Below, in pieces: positions 4,069-6,345 of a stretch of 6,345 nt of DNA. This stretch comes from an uncultured Micrococcales bacterium (GTDB lineage: Bacteria > Actinomycetota > Actinomycetes > S36-B12 > UBA10799). The stretch's first letter is position 1. Each line of letters starts with the position of its first letter. Made by a program: the position numbers and the translations under genes. The notes under the pieces were generated by a model. That model was not told where the DNA came from and did not search any database. It saw only the letters and a list, made by a program, of their open reading frames with translations. Location of the stretch: assembly GCA_937952095.1 (NCBI GenBank), contig CALFYG010000094.1, positions 1 to 6,345 of the forward strand, in the 5' to 3' direction.

Positions 4069-4301
4069 CGGAGCTTCAGCGCCATCAGGGTGATGAGGCT
4101 GCCACCGCCGAACATGAGCATGGCCTGCGCGGTCTGCACCAAGGACACGGAGGTCCCGATGAGGACAACCATGACGACGAACGCCAGCAGCCAGTAGAGG
4201 AAGCGACGATCAGTCGCCGCAGTCCGGACCGTCTGCGTCCGTGTCGGCTGGGGCCTCGGTGGATTGATGGTCGGCACCGAAGGACGGACCGGGGTCGGCA
4301 T
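4065..4301 (-). CDS. Two-helix membrane protein with Pro-rich N-terminus
   Basis: This 78-aa protein has a Pro/Thr/Arg-rich, positively charged N-terminus (residues 1-33), a hydrophobic helix at about 34-56 (FLYWLLAFVVMVVLIGTSVS and on) and a second at about 60-75 (AMLMFGGGSLITLMAL), ending in KLR. The cationic N-terminus predicts it stays cytoplasmic. The start is well fixed: GGAGG (4313-4309) lies 7 nt before ATG 4301. The first 30 codons therefore overlap the 3' end of the upstream gene by 92 nt in another frame. The function is unknown; short two-helix phage proteins include holin-like and exclusion proteins, but its place in a replication-type operon gives no support for lysis. Confidence 0.8.
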   Translation of the reverse strand: MPTPVRPSVPTINPPRPQPTRTQTVRTAATDRRFLYWLLAFVVMVVLIGTSVSLVQTAQAMLMFGGGSLITLMALKLR

Positions 4302-4488
4302 GGTTCAACCTCCACTTGGCGAGTTCGTAGCGTGCCTCTGCCATGACCAGGCGCTCGACGTTGCGCTCATCGGCCATCGTACGGGCTTTGTTGTCGGTAT
4401 CGGCATGGACGGCGCGGTACATGAGGAAATCCGTGGCCCACGCCTTGCGTGCTGCTGCCAGCTCGGCAGCGATGTCGAGGAAGTTCAT
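4210..4488 (-). CDS. Small helical protein with acidic tail, unknown
   Basis: This 92-aa protein begins at ATG 4488, overlapping the previous stop (ATGA). Residues 1-63 are strongly helical and Ala/Arg-rich (FLDIAAELAAARKAWATDF through ERNVERLVMAEARYELAKWR), consistent with a helical hairpin or coiled coil. The last 28 residues are Pro/Asp/Ala-rich and acidic and probably disordered; this tail is exactly the part that shares DNA with the next gene's N-terminus. No recognised family. The helical body could form a dimer or bind a partner, which is inference. Confidence 0.8.
   Translation of the reverse strand: MNFLDIAAELAAARKAWATDFLMYRAVHADTDNKARTMADERNVERLVMAEARYELAKWRLNHADPGPSFGADHQSTEAPADTDADGPDCGD
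4309..4313 (-). promoter_or_regulatory. Ribosome binding site inside a gene, fixing a 92-nt overlap
   Basis: Read on the minus strand, GGAGG is 7 nt before ATG 4301. Because it is so well placed, the long overlap with the upstream gene is probably real and not an over-extended start. Confidence 0.75.
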
Positions 4489-4751
4489 GCAAGGGCCTCG
4501 ATATCGACATCCTCGATGACGCTCAGGTACCAGTCATCCATGCACGTGAACCCGGCATCTCCGCAGGACATCTCCTTCAGGTTGATGCGCCACGCACCAT
4601 CGTTGTCGAAGTCCTTCATGTCGGCCTCCAGGTTCGGGCTGTCCGACACACGCTTGGGGATGAGACGCGGCCACTTGTCCCACAACTCCAATACCCAATC
4701 ATACTGGTCGCACCAGATACGCAAAACTTTCTTAATAACAAAAATCTTCAT
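4485..4751 (-). CDS. Small protein with AT-rich 5' end, unknown
   Basis: This 88-aa protein starts at ATG 4751 (ATGA overlap). The first ten codons (MKIFVIKKVL) use A/T-ending codons almost exclusively (AAG ATT TTT GTT ATT AAG AAA GTT), in contrast to the GC3-rich remainder and neighbours. The rest is Trp/Asp-rich (IWCDQYDWVLELWDKWPRL) with an acidic C-terminus and three cysteines (C14, C63, C70). No family is recognised. The AT-rich opening could keep the start region free of structure, or be a trace of different ancestry for this part. No membrane helix. Confidence 0.8.
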   Translation of the reverse strand: MKIFVIKKVLRIWCDQYDWVLELWDKWPRLIPKRVSDSPNLEADMKDFDNDGAWRINLKEMSCGDAGFTCMDDWYLSVIEDVDIEALA

Positions 4752-4924
4752 GGCAGCAACTCGTCCACGTAGAACAGGGCCTCGGAGATGGTGATGTTGT
4801 CCCGCCTTGCGATGGCACAGGCGATCTGATACGTCAGTTCATACGGAGGCTTGGTGGCGAACACGACATCCTCGGGATACCCAACCACCAACAGCCACTC
4901 AGCCACCTCTTGCATGTCGTTCAT
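4748..4924 (-). CDS. Small acidic helical protein directly after the primase
   Basis: This 58-aa protein is read from ATG 4924, which overlaps the primase stop (ATGA) and has GGAGG (4934-4930) 5 nt upstream within the primase's last codons. A longer frame upstream of this ATG exists but lies within the primase gene. The sequence is compact and helical (MNDMQEVAEWLLVVGYPEDV, then ELTYQIACAIARRDNITISE and ALFYVDELLP). It has one Cys and no metal motif. No family is recognised. Immediate coupling to the primase suggests an accessory role in replication, by position only. Confidence 0.8.
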   Translation of the reverse strand: MNDMQEVAEWLLVVGYPEDVVFATKPPYELTYQIACAIARRDNITISEALFYVDELLP

Positions 4925-5772
4925 GCCTTCCTCCGGATGCGTGCCACTTCCTGTGCCGCCCACCGCTCACCACGCTCCTGTGCCTTGGCACCGAAGGGCA
5001 TGTTCATCAGGGCGTCGAAGATCTGGTCATCGGTGTAGCCGTAGCGGGCCAGCCACACACCCAGTCGGAACTCCTCCTCGGAGCGGGTGCCCTTGGGGGG
5101 TTCGGTGTTGAGCCCGTCCTTCAGCCAGTCCGGTGCATCACCACGGCGCTCGGTCTGCGGGATGTGTTCACGCAGGGCCGTGAAGCGCAGGGACTCCACC
5201 ATCTCGTTGAAGTCCGAGAGGTCGTAACGTCGGAGGGTGTCCAACTTCAGGACACGGACAGGGATCGGGTTCTCGGGGTCCTTGTGGTTATGCGTACCAG
5301 GGACCCGGAGGATGCGCGGGGCATCGAAACACTTGTCGGCACCCAGCCACTTGGCGATGGCCTGATTGGCCTCCACCGCGTCGAAGGTATCGACGGGTTC
5401 CCACAGTCTCCAGTACAGGTGGAACCCGTGACCGGAGTCCACGATGGCGGAGGGTGTGACGGGAAAGTTCAGGATGGCTTCGAGCGCACAGGACTTCCCC
5501 GCCTCGACGGAGACGAAAGACCCGAAATCCTTGGCATCCACGTCGGCCCAGAGGATCGTCGCCGTGGGCCACACGTCCTCTGCCTTGCCACTGGTGCGCT
5601 TGCGAGGCAGCACACCGACGTAGCAGTCCCAGCCGGCGGCATCACGGTCGGTGATGTCCTTGACGAGCTGGTCCGCGTTCATGGTGTAGGACTGGTGGAC
5701 GGAACCGGAGCGCAGGAACCGGGCCTCGATGAGACCGTAGGAGGGCTGGAGGAAGTCGAACCACTCCCTCAC
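4921..5772 (-). CDS. Archaeo-eukaryotic-type primase-polymerase (prim-pol)
   Basis: This 283-aa protein carries the three diagnostic motifs of the AEP superfamily. Motif I is LWADVDA with the metal-binding pair D77 and D79. Motif II is SGHGFHLYW with H118. Motif III is D150-APRILRVPGTHNHK, where D150 is the third acidic ligand and the RhxRhPGTxNxK segment is typical of RepB/phage prim-pols. A C-terminal helical module (about 230-280, RSEEEFRLGVWLARYGYTDD and on) resembles the PriCT-type region that follows many such domains. The protein should make primers or extend short DNA at the phage origin. It is shorter than fused prim-pol-helicases and no replicative helicase is seen here. GTG 5772 overlaps the previous stop (GTGA). 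The N-terminus WFDFL...GLIEARFLRSG fits the phage form of the family. All catalytic residues look intact. Confidence 0.92.
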   Translation of the reverse strand: MREWFDFLQPSYGLIEARFLRSGSVHQSYTMNADQLVKDITDRDAAGWDCYVGVLPRKRTSGKAEDVWPTATILWADVDAKDFGSFVSVEAGKSCALEAILNFPVTPSAIVDSGHGFHLYWRLWEPVDTFDAVEANQAIAKWLGADKCFDAPRILRVPGTHNHKDPENPIPVRVLKLDTLRRYDLSDFNEMVESLRFTALREHIPQTERRGDAPDWLKDGLNTEPPKGTRSEEEFRLGVWLARYGYTDDQIFDALMNMPFGAKAQERGERWAAQEVARIRRKA

Positions 5773-5978
5773 TGGATCTCACGCACCTTCCGGTACTGCC
5801 GGCCACCGGTCCACTTGCGCTTGCCGGGGGTGTAGGTGGCTGCCTCCTCGGCGTTCTCCACGGACTCCAGGGTGGGAAGCGGAGACTCGTGGAGCTGGTA
5901 GCCGGTGGGCATGGTGGTGGAGCGTGCGGGCTGGGGGCCTTCATCACGCCACTGGTTGGGTCCGGTCATCACGCGCAT
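5769..5978 (-). CDS. Small polar protein between methyltransferase and primase
   Basis: This 69-aa protein (66 aa if started at the fourth residue, Met) is polar and low in hydrophobics, likely disordered: MRVMTGPNQWRDEGPQPARS, then a Leu/Glu-rich middle (ESPLPTLESVENAEEAATYT) and a basic tail (PGKRKWTGGRQYRKVREIQ). ATG 5978 overlaps the methyltransferase end by 10 nt; ATG 5969 gives a TGATG junction with that stop and may be the true start. GGAGG (about 11 nt before 5978) lies in the methyltransferase 3' end. No family recognised. The basic tail could bind nucleic acid. Confidence 0.7.
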   Translation of the reverse strand: MRVMTGPNQWRDEGPQPARSTTMPTGYQLHESPLPTLESVENAEEAATYTPGKRKWTGGRQYRKVREIQ

Positions 5979-6345
5979 GTCTCGAAGTACCTCCGTAGAC
6001 GGGTGCCGATCCAGTAGGCGACGGGCGCTACGACGCCGTTGCCGATGCAGCGGTAGCGATGGGAGTCGAGTCCTTCCGGGAGGAACGCTTCCGGATCGGC
6101 CACGAGTGGCTGATCGTCCAACCGTCGGGCCATCCCATCAGGCGCTCTGCCTCCACGGGGGTCAGCCGGCGCACTGACCAGGTGGTCTGGGTTCCGTCCG
6201 CCACTGAAGCCAACGCCTGATGCAGTTCCTCGGGGAGCCTGCGCCCACGCTTCTCGCTCCTTCGGATGATCCCTTCCGCAGCGCGTGCCGACAGCGAGAA
6301 CCGTTCCGGGGCCGTCAGGGTCAGGATGTCGCTCAGCGTCGAAGG
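5969..6345 (-). CDS. Cytosine C5 DNA methyltransferase, C-terminal part, frameshifted
   Basis: Only the C-terminal part lies in the window; the catalytic PC and ENV motifs would be beyond 6345. Reading from 6345, one frame gives SLS-like DILTLTAPERFSLSARAAEG and RRSEKRGRRLPEELHQAL, the usual region before motif IX in phage C5 methylases, then motif IX as VRRLTPVEAERLMGWPDGWT (to about 6115). Motif X, RYRCIGNGVVAPVAYWIGTRL, is in a different frame, ending at TGA 5971-5969. Joining them needs a one-base shift (-1) near 6115-6124; without it the first frame runs to a stop at 6028 and loses motif X. The second frame has its own ATG at 6133 (54 aa), but alone it is only a fragment. The enzyme would methylate cytosine at C5 using S-adenosylmethionine. 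The frameshift may be a real inactivation or a sequence error. Confidence 0.85.
   Translation of the reverse strand, partial: FDAERHPDPDGPGTVLAVGTRCGRDHPKEREAWAQAPRGTASGVGFSGGRNPDHLVSAPADPRGGRAPDGMARRLDDQPLVADPEAFLPEGLDSHRYRCIGNGVVAPVAYWIGTRLRRYFETCA

Noticed and set aside
4264..4794. 176-aa open frame on the plus strand
   Set aside because: It is antisense to three minus-strand genes linked by exact 4-nt overlaps; its C-terminus even reads through the AT-rich start of one of them without protein-like character.
4807..5835. 342-aa open frame on the plus strand
   Set aside because: It is the antisense of the primase-polymerase gene, which has intact catalytic motifs; the plus reading has no recognisable domain and is rich in Gly/Val/His as expected for an antisense shadow.
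1..6345. CRISPR array, insertion sequence or long terminal repeats
   Set aside because: No regularly spaced repeats, transposase motifs or long flanking repeats are present.

Overview
The window looks like part of a GC-rich tailed-phage genome or integrated prophage. The signs are very dense packing of small genes, long co-directional runs joined by 4-nt stop/start overlaps, many small Cys-rich and one- or two-helix membrane proteins, a primase-polymerase, and a phage-type cytosine C5 methyltransferase. GC-rich third codon positions, frequent GTG/TTG starts and the protein types suggest an actinobacterial host. That host assignment is an inference; no structural, lysis or integrase gene is present to confirm it.

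Layout. Two converging gene blocks meet near 2280-2466. The plus-strand block (about 40-2276) holds about nine small genes, at least five of them with CxxC-type putative zinc sites: an uncertain membrane protein at the left edge, a 55-aa four-Cys protein, a 138-aa zinc-ribbon protein with a GSDKQVGWA motif, a 61-aa Cys/His protein, a 72-aa protein with a C-terminal CNVC knuckle, a 30-aa membrane microprotein, then, after a gene-poor stretch (1428-1604), three more genes ending at 2276. The convergence zone carries three stem-loops in a row, the last a perfect 11-bp hairpin that can act as a bidirectional terminator.

The minus-strand block runs from the right edge (6345) down to 2467 and contains fourteen genes with no intergenic space. 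Eleven of the thirteen junctions are exact 4-nt overlaps (ATGA, GTGA or TTGA), one is a short TGATG-type overlap and one is a 92-nt out-of-frame overlap. In transcription order: C-terminal part of a C5 cytosine methyltransferase (apparently frameshifted), a 69-aa unknown, a 283-aa archaeo-eukaryotic-type primase-polymerase, four small unknowns including a two-helix membrane protein, a 71-aa unknown, a zinc-ribbon protein resembling the NrdR N-terminus, a 38-aa peptide, a 98-aa unknown, a single-helix membrane protein, a 70-aa unknown and a 110-aa miniature P-loop protein.

How they may work together. The minus block looks like one polycistronic replication and DNA-modification unit: the methyltransferase would mark phage DNA, the primase-polymerase would start replication, and the small P-loop protein may be an accessory ATPase. 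The small zinc and membrane proteins of both blocks are typical early-region accessory or host-takeover candidates, but no specific function can be read from them. I do not see a CRISPR array, tRNA, rRNA, insertion sequence or attachment site.
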